In this document: positions 12,005-27,190 of the stretch, in pieces | How the letters are laid out: each line of letters begins with the position of its first letter | How positions within the stretch are numbered: the first letter of the stretch is position 1 | From: Lepidodermella squamata | Lineage: Eukaryota; Gastrotricha | Length of the DNA: 64,000 nucleotides | NCBI GenBank assembly: GCA_047495785.1 | Contig: JBLDXI010000009.1 | Span: forward strand, 1,426,001 to 1,490,000 | Direction: 5' to 3' | Made by a program: the position numbers and the translations under genes | The notes under the pieces: model-generated | Told to the model about the DNA's origin: nothing | Seen by the model: the letters and a program-made list of their open reading frames with translations, nothing else | Database searches by the model: none

Positions 12005-13723
12005 TCAAATTAAATGCCGTTTTATATACGCATTGATATCTTCCGGGGTCAACGCGTCTCTCAAGCATGCGGTTGAAGGTGACAAAAGGGGCGTGAAAAG
12101 CGCGCGAAGACCGCAGAATTTTGAGACGAAAGATCGGTCATCCGAGGCGTGGTAACTGACGAGGGCACAATCGGCTGGACGGCTTCGACTGCCGTCTAGT
12201 AAAACCAAGCCAACAGGAAACACGAATTGCTCTATAAAAAACATTAAAATTAATAATTGAATTTTTCATGAATTTTTTTCATACCTGCTAGGTGGTTTGG
12301 CAAGACTAGTCTGCTAGAATTGAAAACTTCTTCGTTGACATCAAGCTTGCGACTAATGAAAACAGTGCACATCGACGATAGATTGTTAGTAATGCCGGTT
12401 ACAGCTCGTAGTAAAACAAAATGAGCGCTGTATTTCATCTTGATATCAGGCCTAAAAAATTAAGCCAATTATTTTTCAGTTAAGGTCTCTCAAAATTACT
12501 TCTGATTTTGGCGAAACTTTCCGACCTGAACAGTGGTATGGATGACAGTCAAGTAGTAGATGTGGTTTTCGACGCCAGCAACAAATTCGTTGTTTATCTG
12601 TTGGCTTTTATGGTAAGCGATCAGAGGCGATCCGCCGCGCATGATCAGTTGGTCGTTTTTCATTTTTTGAACATTAGGCGAACCGCGCGCAGGTAGCAGA
12701 TTTCCGCGTGGTTCGTCGATAACAAAGCGGCAAGGAACCTGGGAAGCGGTCCCGATATCACATTGAAGAACACGCAGTGGGTTGAACATGTAAACGTAAT
12801 GCAGGCGGCCAGCTAAATCGAACGGAGCCCAGTTCGATTCAATTTTCGCCGGGACGAAATTTTCTACCCTGAAAATTAGGGAAAAATTAAGAATTGTTTT
12901 ACTTAAATTTCGGTTTCACGTACTTTGGTTGGAGTAATCTTCGCTTTACTGTGTCCCACAAAAACATTCGGCCTGCCATTTCGCGGTTGTCTCGTAACAT
13001 GTAAAAACTGACAAAGATTGAATTTCCGATCTAGGAAGATAAAGTCAAAGGTTAAATCAACCTTTTCAAAAAATGGCTCACTTGAAGCACCCTTGGGTCA
13101 GATGGGCCACCGCCACTGAGAAATTGAATCGGTGCGGCGATTGGCATCAAAGAGCCAGGCATTTCCTCTCGTTTAAAATCGGCCGATAGCAGTTGTTGGT
13201 ACAAATAATTTTCTTGATATTCATTCTGCCATTGGGCTTTTGCGTCGTTTTTGAACCAGATTCGCATGACGACAAGGTAACGCTTGTTCGGTAATTTTAC
13301 CAAGCCAGGGCTGAGAAGATGCATCTGACGTCGTGGTGCATCTTCGTTGGTTTCGGATATGAACACCTGTTCGCGAATTTTATCGTCCAACTGCGGCGAA
13401 AACGCGTGCACGAGCCACGTATCGATGACAGCACTTGGGCGCCAGGACTGCGGGTGGTGGGTCGACGCAGTCAAGGCGATACCAGTCAACTTATAAGTAA
13501 AACGATGCGGGTCAAATTCGATCGGTTTAACCGAACTTGCGGTGATGTTATCGATGCTGGCGTATTTGACATTTTTCGTGTTGTTATTGTTAAGGCGGAT
13601 TGGGTGATTAGAACAAATTTCCACCCCGTTATTCAATAACGTATTGTCGCCCAGTGTGAGCAATGAAGCATAAATTGTGATATCCAAGAGACAGCCGATG
13701 AGAAGCAAAAGCCTCAGCATCAT
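12005..13723 (-). CDS. Secreted beta-propeller sugar enzyme-like protein (GH43/GH130/GT108-like fold)
   Basis: Five exons (13082-13723, 12924-13030, 12500-12868, 12285-12451, 12005-12231) give 503 residues with consistent phases. A signal peptide follows the ATG at 13723; an in-frame start at 13771 would add 16 residues and mask it. Motifs resemble five-bladed propeller glycosidases and phosphorylases or mannosyltransferases: DPRVLQ, SNWAPFD, a MRGGSPL box, and FPVGLVLLDG followed by SYHASDD. About ten cysteines in the mature chain fit an extracellular or lumenal protein. The exact family and substrate are uncertain; the assignment rests on motif resemblance only. Confidence 0.7.
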
Positions 13724-16200
<2,477 letters not shown>

Positions 16201-16774
16201 ACACGCGAAAACGATCGACTGGTTGAGATATAATAATATAATTATTGATTCGTTTTTTGTCTTATTTCTATGTTTTGTGTACACCCTGTTTGATTCGATA
16301 AACCTAAGGATGGTAGTATAGAGGCGAAACAATCCCTTCAATCGAGATTATTTCACTTCATGTTATCTAGAATTTTTAGATTGATTGTTCATCTTTGAGA
16401 TCAAAATAAAAGAAGAGCCTTTGTGAACTTATTTCTTTGTTAAACCTGTTATACCTGTTACAACTACAACGTATTACCTATGATGAACCCGGAACCTGAT
16501 GACACCGCAGAGGATTAATTATTGCCGAAGCTTCATATAACAGCAAGATCAGCGCCTGATCATTTCTACAATTCGATTGCCAATTGCCTAAAATTAGTAC
16601 ACGTTTCAAATCCCTTAGTTTTAAATTGCTAAAAATCAGGTAAAATAAGGAAAATTTCAAGGAAAATTTGCAGGAATATTCGGAATGACCTCAACAACCT
16701 TGAATTTCAAATTTCAGAATTATTTTGTAGTGAAAAGCTTATTTTCAATTTTCGAAATCGCTGTTTTATTTCAC

Positions 16775-17114
16775 CGTACTGCCCGAAAAAATTGTCAGCC
16801 TCGAATAAATGGCAGCCTCAAATAAATTTCAGAGGTCAGAGGTCGTTCGAAAAAGATAACGTCAGGCTAGTGGCGGGGACAATATCACAATGAATATGAC
16901 AATGAAGATCACTAATGAGGTCATTTTCAGCCATTCTGGTTGGATATAATTTCTACTCTTTGCACTTAGAAAGGTCAGGGACCAATATTTAGAGCCCAAA
17001 TACGTAGAATCTCAGGGAAATGTGTGCCTCTTCGGCTGGATCAGGTAAATAAATGTCAGGGCTTCATCAACGTTTGAAAAAAGAAATGGCATGGTTATTT
17101 TTCTGGGCAGTACG
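16775..17114. mobile_element. Possible small inverted-repeat element (MITE-like)
   Basis: CGTACTGCCCGAAAAA at the left end is matched by TTTTTCTGGGCAGTACG at the right (inverted, with one extra T), 340 bp apart. The terminal TA could be a target duplication. The repeat does not extend further inwards, so chance is not excluded. Confidence 0.3.
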
Positions 17115-17381
17115 ATAGCTACCCTTCGTAACGGTATTACCATGGTTTCAAATGGCTGACTGCCAGCTTAATTTGGGGAAAATGAGTGACTCATAAAGCT
17201 ATGAAGCTATGACTCACCTGCTGCGACTGACAAAAGTATAGCCTTGAGAAATGTCCTTATATGGCAAGACATTTTCATTCCTTATTTAGAAAAATGCGTG
17301 GGCGTAAACTTTAAATTGATTATCCAACCGAAAAATGAATGCATCTTTATCAGTAGTTCATCCAATCCGCACCTCAATATC

Positions 17382-17391
17382 CCAAATATGG
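17382..17391 (+). promoter_or_regulatory. CArG box (SRF site) of actin gene
   Basis: CCAAATATGG is a perfect CC(A/T)6GG match, 135 bp before the ATG at 17517. Confidence 0.65.
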
Positions 17392-17516
17392 ATAAAGGAC
17401 AAGTTGGTGCTATGTTCAAAAGAGGACATAGATTTCGATGGGCTCGTAATATAAGCCACCGAATTTTCAGCATCGGTATTCCAATTGTCTCATCAGAGTT
17501 ACTTTAGCAACTAAAT

Positions 17517-18650
17517 ATGACACTAAACGAAGATATCGCAGCAGTGGTTATCGACAACGGATCCGGCATGTGTAAGGCCGGTTTCGCCGGAGACGATGCG
17601 CCCCGAGCCGCTTTCCCATCAATTGTCGGACGGCCGCGTCACTCCGGGTGGATGGTCGGTATGGCGGGGAAGGAGTGCTACATCGGCGATGAAGCCCAGG
17701 CTATGCGAGGGATACTTTCGCTGAGGTACCCTATCGAACACGGCATCGTCACCAACTGGGACGATATGGAGAAAATCTGGCATCACACCTTCTACAACGA
17801 ACTCCGCGTCGCGCCTGAGGAGCACCCCGTTCTGCTGACTGAGGCCCCCCTCAACCCGAAGGCTAACCGCGAAAAAATGACTCAGATCATGTTCGAAACT
17901 TTCAACGTGCCAGCTATGTACGTCGCCATTCAGGCTGTTATGTCCCTTTACGCGTCTGGTCGAACAACTGGCTTGGTTTTAGATTCAGGAGACGGTGTTT
18001 CTCACGTCGTTCCGATCTACGAAGGTTTCGCCCTGCCACACGCTATTCAACGCATCGATCTAGCTGGACGTGATTTGACGTCGTACCTGACGAAAATTCT
18101 CACGGAGCGCGGGTATTCATTCGTGACATCAGCCGAGCGTGAAATTGTTCGCGATATCAAGGAGAAATTGTGCTACGTCGCCCTCGATTTTGAGCAGGAG
18201 ATGCAAGTCGCTGCTAGTTCGAGTTCGCTTGAGAAAAGCTACGAATTACCCGATGGTCAAATTATTACGATTGGCAGCGAGCGATTCCGTACTCCGGAGG
18301 TGTTGTTCCAGCCGTCATTTCTTGGCATGGAGTCTGGCGGAATCCACGAAGCAGTATTCAAGTCAATCATGAAGTGCGACATCGATATTAGAAAGAACCT
18401 ATACGCGGATATTGTGCTGTCTGGTGGCACGACCATGTATCCTGGATTGGCCGACCGTATGCAGAAGGAAATCACCGCGCTCGCCCCGCAGTCGATGAAG
18501 GTCAAGATCATCGCCCCGCCAGAGCGCAAGTACTCTGTCTGGATCGGAGGTTCCATTCTCGCTTCGCTCTCCACCTTCCAACAGATGTGGATCAGCAAGC
18601 AGGAGTACGACGAAGCCGGCCCGAGCATTGTCCACCGAAAATGCTTTTGA
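17517..18650 (+). CDS. Actin, second conventional copy
   Basis: Intronless ORF of 377 residues, beginning [17 protein letters not shown] and ending [11 protein letters not shown]-binding motifs are as in conventional actins. It differs from the 15070 copy in segment [22 protein letters not shown] and in the hydrophobic-plug region. The 3' 182 bp (18450-18631) and a block around 17751-17904 are identical or nearly identical to that copy, while the regions between have drifted at synonymous sites. Probably an isoform with its own expression pattern. Poly(A) signal AATAAA at 18723-18728. Confidence 0.97.
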
Positions 18651-18839
18651 AAACTGTCAAAAAAATCGAGCGCTTGCAATTTTTAATCGAGATAATTTAC
18701 ATTTTTAAATCAATTTTTGTACAATAAACTTTGCTGATTTTTTTATTACTTTTCTCTCCCTTATGTGAGCAGTGGTATTTCGGAAATACGCCGATTTATT
18801 AAATTATTATGAACTAAGAACACTGTTGCAACAACTTGT

Positions 18840-18855
18840 GGCCCTGAAAAGGGCC
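18840..18855 (-). terminator. Histone 3' stem-loop (H4, first copy)
   Basis: On the minus strand GGCCCTTTTCAGGGCC: a 6-bp stem and 4-nt loop matching the metazoan consensus recognised by SLBP, 64 nt after the stop. It is followed by the conserved ACAAGTTGTTGCAACAGTG element. Confidence 0.95.
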
Positions 18856-18919
18856 GGTTAGTAGGCTGTTTGATGACACCGGTGTTCGGGTGCCGAATCG
18901 AAACGACGAGAGCAGGCTC

Positions 18920-19889
<970 letters not shown>

Positions 19890-21711
19890 TCAATTGCAAC
19901 ATTCATAAGCTAAATGAATATGCTGCACTTCAGACATCGTTTTAGGATAGACCAATCGAAGCTTGACAGTCATACTCTCAATCTTCACGTCACTGGTCCA
20001 ACATTGAGACATCGCCCCATCGAGATACATCGGACGCAAATAGTGAACACTTTGATGCAAGAAGTGAATTGTACACTGCAACGGAGCGGTCGGGTCGCGA
20101 TAAATTCGTTTGACGCTTTCTGAGCCGCTGATGAAATTGAGGACGAATTCAACCGTAACATCGAGAGCAAGTGGGAAGCCTTGATCGCTACACGTATGGC
20201 CGATTTGATAACCAATGGCCAATTTTGGAACGTAGCCATATTGGCTTGAGCACGGCATATCACCTCTGTTGACCGAGAAGTCGTTCTCGTTGAAGTGAAA
20301 TTTCGAGTAAGCATCCATTGACGATAGGTAGAAGTACAGAAGATATTCGCCTGATGTTACCTTATGCTTCTTCCGTCGATAATTAGCCAAAAATACTTTA
20401 CCAGTGGAGGAGCCGGCGGGTGATTGATCAATCAACGCATCAAGAAGTCGGCTGTCTTTGACAAATGGCCGATTCATAGCTAGGAAACAATCAGCCGAAC
20501 TAATTTTCGAAGTGTTTGCCAAGGGCGGAAAATTGTCGATGCTATAAGAAACTTCTCTGCTCAGTGAGGTTATGTAGGCTGAGGCGCGACTCGGGTTTCC
20601 TGAAATTTCATCCGCAAGAAGCTTGACAGATTTTTGCAGATAAAAAGCGATGCCATTCACAATTTCAGCATGCATAAGCCAAGATGGGTGAAAATTATCT
20701 TCGGGCGTTATGTAAGTTCCTGTTACAAAGATGGTTTTAGTCTAGTCTTGAATGCGTGGAAAACTCACTCCTGATGGAATCCATCTGGGAAGTCCATGTA
20801 GCATTGTGATAGTAGTCGCAAATTCGATGATGCCACTGAATAGTCGTCAAGTTGTAGTGCTCAGCCACCCGTTTGAGAATATCTTTGAACGGCCACAAGC
20901 AGGATGGAGCTTTGACAACGACGTTATGCACATCAGGAAAGGCGATCAGCATGATATCGGTTGTCGGGCTTTCCCTTCTTAAGACACGAATGAGCTGTTC
21001 TAGATTATGCCCATCGTTGATTAAATAATCATCCATCATTTGTATTACTGCAGCGTTTTCATTAACCATCTCGTCGATGAATAAGAGATCGATTTCGGTC
21101 AAATTCAGGTGATTTTTCACGCAGCCAGTGTAGTAATTTGCCGTCGCTCCTCCGACTCCAGCGTTGTAAAATTCTACATGAATGCCGACTTCAGCCAGCC
21201 AAGGTCTCATCCATTTTGCCAGGTAAGCGATGTAAACTTCGAAATCTTTGATGCCATGACCTGCAGTGATTGAACCTCCGATAGCAGCCATACGAAATGT
21301 CCGTTTTCCGCCTTTTCTGAGCAGCAGTTCGAGCAGCCTGATATGAAAACGGCTCGGAGATCCTAGCGTCCATATCGACTGCTCATCGAGATAACCCGCT
21401 GAGACGTTCGGGTTAGCTTGCTGGATCAAATTTAACAGAAATTTCGACTCGTTCGGTTGGTCTAGCAGGGAGTGATTTGCGAGTAGGCGCAGGCTTTGAA
21501 GGATCGATTTCACGTCATCTGAAGAAACATATATGTGCCACAGGGCCTTTCTCCCTTGTAATGGAGTTACATTGGTTCGCACTGCCAATGAGCGTATAAC
21601 ATCTGCAGTGCCCAACAAGTCAAAGCCCAGATTAGCAATGCACGTAATCACTAAGATTATTGTCACCGCAAAAAGCAATGAGAATAAGCGTCCATTTGAG
21701 GGTCCTCGCAT
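19890..21711 (-). CDS. SGNH/GDSL-type hydrolase, type II membrane or secreted
   Basis: Exons 20769-21711 and 19890-20719 give 590 residues. The ATG at 21711 is followed by a hydrophobic signal-anchor (about residues 9-28). SGNH blocks: IGGSITAGHG with the nucleophile serine at residue 147, a GVGGATANYY segment, and PEDNFHP carrying the Asp322/His325 pair; the last block only forms across the 49-nt intron. The C-terminal 200 residues resemble a beta-sandwich and are cysteine-rich. Probably an esterase or acetyl-transfer enzyme acting on sugars or lipids in the secretory pathway; the substrate is unknown. It sits inside the histone cluster, on the same strand as H4 and H2A. Confidence 0.8.
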
Positions 21712-22727
21712 GGCCAAATTTTATTTGAAAATTGAAATAATATGTCAACGAAAATGCTCGTGGATATGCCAACGTGACAATAATTTTTTATTTGGATGCA
21801 TTTTGTCAAAGGGCGAGCGACGAACGCGTATATTAAATCAACGAATTCAAACTTCAATACTCAAATCGCCGTGCTTGTTAGCATTTTTGGCAAAAAAAAG
21901 TCAAATTGAGCAGTTTTGCTTATTTGAATTTGACGAGACCCTAGATAAATAAAGAGATCCGATACGGTGATTTTCCTTTATGTGTGCCGAAATGGTTCAT
22001 CAATAGATTTTGCTTTCTTGGTTGCGCGAGACAATAAAATCGATCGCCAAGAGTTATATAAAAGTACGGCCAAGTCAGCATAACTGACAAGTGATTTCGG
22101 GTGGCTACTTCACCTCAATTTATTCGATTTTGTTTTCATTTATTTTAGCCATGCATGGGTTATGCATGTTTCTAATCCGAGTTTTCACCGGCTTCGCGTT
22201 AATTTTCTGGAATTTTTCAAATTCTCCAGAATGTAGCTATAAAAACGGCGCAGGCTTATATTGCTAGCTTGGTAGTATTATAATCATAATTTATGCACTT
22301 GACGTCGTAATTCATCAAACGATTTTTGCGAAATGATCGAAAAGCAACAGAGCATCACTGAGCACAAGCTGCTCTCTCATCGATTTCTTCTACCGAACAC
22401 TTTCACTGGCAGAAATTCGTTAAGCGTTTTGTGCGAAGGGAGATATGTATGCTCTGATTTTTCAAAAAAAGTCTAAGGTGGAGACATTTGAGATCAATTG
22501 AGGTGAAGTGAAAAAACACCTCTTTTTCTTCTAAAAACGGCTTTTTGCGGCTTTATCATCTTACAGGTAGTTTCAATTATTTTTTATCAGCTTCATATTC
22601 TTGTCACTGAATCTGCACCTGCATCTGCGCATTATTAATAAAATCATGCGAGAAATTTAAAAATCATTCTTTGAAATTGGCCCGAAATTCATTAATTAAT
22701 GATCGAAACACTGTTGCAATAACTTGT
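21712..22727. other. Intergenic between SGNH gene and H2A 3' end
   Basis: No coding signal. Contains the second copy (22047-22074) of the repeated TATA-bearing sequence. Confidence 0.5.
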
Positions 22728-22743
22728 GGCCCTGAAAAGGGCC
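22728..22743 (-). terminator. Histone 3' stem-loop (H2A)
   Basis: Minus-strand GGCCCTTTTCAGGGCC, 33 nt after the H2A stop, followed by ACAAGTTATTGCAACAGTG. Confidence 0.95.
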
Positions 22744-22776
22744 GGTTCATGCTTGTAGGCAACAAATGGGCGTCGT

Positions 22777-23220
22777 CTACTGAGACTGGCTAGCGGCGGC
22801 CTTCTTCTTGCCACCAGAAGCCGGCTTGGCAGCGGGTGCCTCGGCCGTTTTCTTGGGCAGGAGGACGGTCTGAATGTTGGGCAGAACACCGCCTTGGGCA
22901 ATAGTAACGTGCGACAGCAGCTTGTTCAACTCCTCGTCGTTGCGGATAGCCAGTTGGATGTGGCGAGGCACGATACGCGTCTTCTTGTTGTCGCGAGCCG
23001 CGTTTCCGGCCAACTCGAGCACTTCAGCAGCCAGGTACTCCATGACGGCGGCGAGGTAGACAGGCGCACCCGCACCGACACGCTCGGCGTAATTACCGCG
23101 CTTCAACAGACGCGTAATACGACCGACCGGGAATTGAAGACCGGCGCGGGACGACTTGGTCTTGGCCTTCTGGCGATTGGCCTTGCCACCTTTACCACGA
23201 CCAGCAGCTGGAGCGGACAT
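22777..23220 (-). CDS. Histone H2A with long C-tail ending SQSQ
   Basis: Intronless, 147 residues from the ATG at 23220. The core is canonical H2A ([21 protein letters not shown]; acidic patch residues NDEELNKLL). The tail is longer than the usual 124-130 residues, alanine/lysine-rich, and ends in two SQ dipeptides. H2AX normally ends SQ-(E/D)-aromatic/hydrophobic; here SQ is present without the acidic residue. It has a stem-loop 3' end, so it is made in S phase. It shares a 289-bp divergent promoter with H2B. Confidence 0.97.
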   Translation of the reverse strand: MSAPAAGRGKGGKANRQKAKTKSSRAGLQFPVGRITRLLKRGNYAERVGAGAPVYLAAVMEYLAAEVLELAGNAARDNKKTRIVPRHIQLAIRNDEELNKLLSHVTIAQGGVLPNIQTVLLPKKTAEAPAAKPASGGKKKAAASQSQ

Positions 23221-23509
23221 TGTCAAGTTAGATGGTAGAGATGTTAGAGCGAAAATTAATACTTGAGCACGAACAAATGTGTGGTAGTTAATCCAGGGTT
23301 TAAATAGGCCGGAAAAGGGCGGGAATTTTTAGGCGCGAGATGCCGGTCATTGTTTACCCAGGCACGTGTGGTGAATGCGTAATCGCTAGACAGAGTTGGC
23401 ACTAAGGGCGCGCGCGCTAATGCGAACCGGGCCTATTAATATCGCCGTAAAAACCAGGTTTCATCGTTCGGAAAATTCTACTCATTTTCGCTTGAAATTT
23501 TCATACGCT
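23221..23509. promoter_or_regulatory. Divergent H2A/H2B promoter
   Basis: 289 bp between the two start codons. On the minus strand a TATA-like CTATTTAAACC (near 23300) faces H2A. No ORF. Confidence 0.6.
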
Positions 23510-23884
23510 ATGTCTCCAAAAGTCACTGGTAAAGTCGCGTCGAAGGGTTCAAAGAAGGCCGCGAAGCCGAAGACCGCCGGCGAGAAGAAGAAGCGCCATC
23601 GCCGCCGCGAGTCGTACAACATCTACATCTACAAGGTGTTGAAGCAGGTCCACCCGGACACTGGCATCTCCGGCAAGGCCATGGCCATCATGAACTCGTT
23701 TGTTAACGACATCTTCGAACGCATCGCCCTCGAGTCGTCGCGTTTGGCGCACTACAACAAGAAGGCCACCATAAGCAGTCGAGAGGTACAAACGGCTGTG
23801 CGTCTCCTGCTGCCTGGTGAGCTCGCCAAGCACGCCGTCTCAGAAGGCACCAAGGCCGTTACCAAGTATACCAGCTCGAAATAA
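23510..23884 (+). CDS. Histone H2B
   Basis: Intronless 124-residue protein from the ATG at 23510, with a lysine-rich tail followed by the H2B histone fold ([40 protein letters not shown]) and the C-terminal KYTSSK. Upstream in-frame codons lack an ATG near the family start. Partner of H2A, transcribed divergently from it; stem-loop 3' end. Confidence 0.98.
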   Translation: MSPKVTGKVASKGSKKAAKPKTAGEKKKRHRRRESYNIYIYKVLKQVHPDTGISGKAMAIMNSFVNDIFERIALESSRLAHYNKKATISSREVQTAVRLLLPGELAKHAVSEGTKAVTKYTSSK

Positions 23885-23924
23885 GCGCCTGAAGACCCAG
23901 TCATCGTCTTCTCACATCCGAACC

Positions 23925-23940
23925 GGCCCTTTTCAGGGCC
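23925..23940 (+). terminator. Histone 3' stem-loop (H2B)
   Basis: GGCCCTTTTCAGGGCC 40 nt after the H2B stop, followed by ACAAGTTGTTGCAACAGTG. Confidence 0.95.
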
Positions 23941-25061
23941 ACAAGTTGTTGCAACAGTGTTTCGTTTCTCGAATTGTCATCAAAAATAAAATAAAATGTT
24001 CGGGCTGCGTGACAAATTTTGAAGCTCTAAACTGGCTATCAGGGTTGAATGTTATCTTTTTGTTTCTGTCTTTTCTGAAAAATAAGAACGAAACCGACAC
24101 AGCAAGGGACATTTACGCAATTAAACTGAAGGTCACTTTGTTATGGAAGAGTATGAATATCTTGTCCGAAATAAGGCCAAAGAAGCAGAAAATCATATCG
24201 TAACAGCTCTAAGTCGTAGGAAGACTTCGAGGAAGACTCGAAAGAAATATGCAAATCAGGCGATAGATGTGGCTCGGTAGAAAAAATATCTGATTATTTC
24301 CGGGAAAGACAGTTGGCTCGCCAAAAGCAGAAACAAATTCTCTTTTCACTAATGTATGAGCCGCAATGCCCGAGAAAATTCGGCGATGTGAAATCGAGCC
24401 ATTTCTAAGACCAGGCCGAGAAAAACATTGAATTCATTCCGAGCTGGAGCCGAGGTCCTTCTCCGTTGGTATTTGCTTATCAGTTTTATATCGTCTTCCT
24501 GAATCAGTCACCCTTGAAGTTTAATCGGACCTGATCGTTTTTTCGAATTTTAACATTATTTGATTTTTTCGTCAGATGTCAAGTACATCCTCTTCCCTCC
24601 AGCAAAAGTTAACAACTCATTTCGAAACATTGGAAAAGACGTTCAAATTTATTTCGTGAATGGTCTCGCAAAACTCGCTATCGAAGGGCGAAAAATATTA
24701 AAAATAGAACAGGGAACATCGGCGGTCATCACGGTGAAAATGTTCACTAAACTTCGCAAGAAGCTTGGAGAAGATATAGATGTAATTCCTGTTTTTTCGT
24801 CGTCAGTCGTCAGACGTCCTATGCGTTACCTTGCCAGGTTTAAAGCTTAGCAGTGGTTGTTCGGTTTTACTGGCGTGATCAATAGGTTGGCGGTATTAGT
24901 GCTTCTGACAAACTTTGGCGGCAAAACCAATGCAAAATAATTATTTTATTACTATCATGACTCAAAAATGAAAAACCAGGCCGAAAATGAAAATCCTACG
25001 ACTAACAATTTATTACTATCAGCAGTTTTCGTGAGAGATAAACACTGTTGCAACAACTTGT
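23941..25061. other. Intergenic between H2B and second H4
   Basis: Apart from the H2B-like ORF at 24576-24850, nothing recognisable. Both flanking histone 3' ends point into this interval. Confidence 0.5.
24576..24850 (+). pseudogene. Possible decayed or highly divergent H2B-like histone fold
   Basis: An ORF whose spacing parallels H2B: a tyrosine-isoleucine pair, then GK 15-16 residues later, then FVN, A-x-E and a final helix with a T-x-x-R-x-x-L pattern. It follows a plausible splice acceptor (TTTTTTCGTCAG) and ends at a TAG, but no histone stem-loop follows and no convincing first exon was found. A small basic ORF at 24143-24280 (RRKTSRKTRKKY) could be its tail. It could be a rapidly evolving variant, a pseudogene, or coincidence. 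Confidence 0.3.
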
Positions 25062-25077
25062 GGCCCTGAAAAGGGCC
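25062..25077 (-). terminator. Histone 3' stem-loop (H4, second copy)
   Basis: Minus-strand GGCCCTTTTCAGGGCC, 64 nt after the stop, followed by ACAAGTTGTTGCAACAGTG. Confidence 0.95.
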
Positions 25078-25141
25078 GGTTAGTTGGCTGTTTGATGACA
25101 CCGGTGTTCGAGTGCCGAATCGAAACGACGAGAGCTGGCTC

Positions 25142-26158
<1,017 letters not shown>

Positions 26159-26222
26159 ACCATCAGTCGTCAAGCGCTTTGAACAAAATCGCCTCTGCTG
26201 CCATCATGCAGGCGTACCGACC

Positions 26223-26238
26223 GGCCCTTTTCAGGGCC
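26223..26238 (+). terminator. Histone 3' stem-loop (H3)
   Basis: GGCCCTTTTCAGGGCC followed by ACAAGTTATTGCAACAGTG. Confidence 0.95.
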
Positions 26239-27190
26239 ACAAGTTATTGCAACAGTGTTTATTTTTTCATTGATTGTTTTCGAGTAAAATAAAAAGTTTC
26301 AGAGGTCTCATTGCGAACTTTGAATGACTTCACACCTTGCAGCAGAATTGAAGGGCATCATCCGATAGCTATTAAAATAACAAATGAAAAACCGATGTAT
26401 CGAATGAGAAGATCGTAAATTGATTTCTGTTGCGCCAATTTTTCGTCAATTGGGATCACATCAACAGGGAATATCACAGCCGCACACCGAGGCACAATTG
26501 CACATCGAGATTTTGGGGCAAATACAGTGAAAGTTGCCTAAAACGCACGTTTTCGGATGGTTCGATCCAAAAGTGCAAACTTTTAATTATAATTTTACCA
26601 GTCTAAACCGGACTGGTGCCATGAAAAAGGTAAATCTTGCGGCGGATTTGGAGAAAAATGTAGGCACATGCATGAGACACCTCGAAAAATTTGAAATTTT
26701 TCAATCGGCCAATTATCCCGGATCTAGAATCTAGGGTCTATGTAGTTCAATTAGTTAAATGGAAAGGTATGACTTGAATTACTTCGATGTTCGCAAAATT
26801 TAAAAAAAAAATCTGAAGTTATACTTCCCTTATATTTCCTAAGCCGGACTCAGTCTGGTATAAAACAATACAGAATTCGTCTAAACCGGCCCATTTTGCC
26901 TGGCGCGACCCGAGTCTGGTACAGACAACTTTCACTGTATTTCGAAGCAATGTCCAGCGCTATTAGCTTTCAATTTTCTGGATCGGAATAACTTGCACGT
27001 ATTCGCTGAATTTCTCAACATTTCAACCCAATTAAACTCAAATTCTTCGGCTTCAAATTCAACAATTTTTTATTTCATCTAGTCAAACATCACGCGGGGG
27101 CCAAGTGCTTCTGAATAATAAGCGGCAAAATGTTGTACGTAGTATAAAAAAGTGCATCATTATTATCATCATCACCATTATTATCAACAA
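26239..27190. other. Intergenic between H3 and SERAC1
   Basis: Holds the MITE at 26525-26937; no coding signal otherwise. A short CAT/TAT-rich repeat lies near 27150-27185 at the SERAC1 3' end. Confidence 0.5.
26525..26937. mobile_element. Tc1/mariner-like MITE (413 bp)
   Basis: CAGTGAAAGTTG at the left end and its exact complement CAACTTTCACTG at the right, each bordered by TA as in Tc1/mariner target duplications; including the flanks, 17 of 17 bases are an inverted repeat. The inside has no transposase ORF but has repeated CCGGACT/AGTCTGGTA motifs, including a small hairpin near 26599-26619. Probably a non-autonomous element. Confidence 0.65.

Larger units (their letters stand above)
16201..17516. 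other. Intergenic between the two close actins
   Basis: No coding signal. It contains a possible short inverted-repeat element (16775-17114) and the CArG box of the downstream actin. Confidence 0.55.

Noticed and set aside
26541-26571. tRNA-like B box GGTTCGATCC
   Set aside because: No A box or cloverleaf can be formed around it, and it lies inside the MITE.
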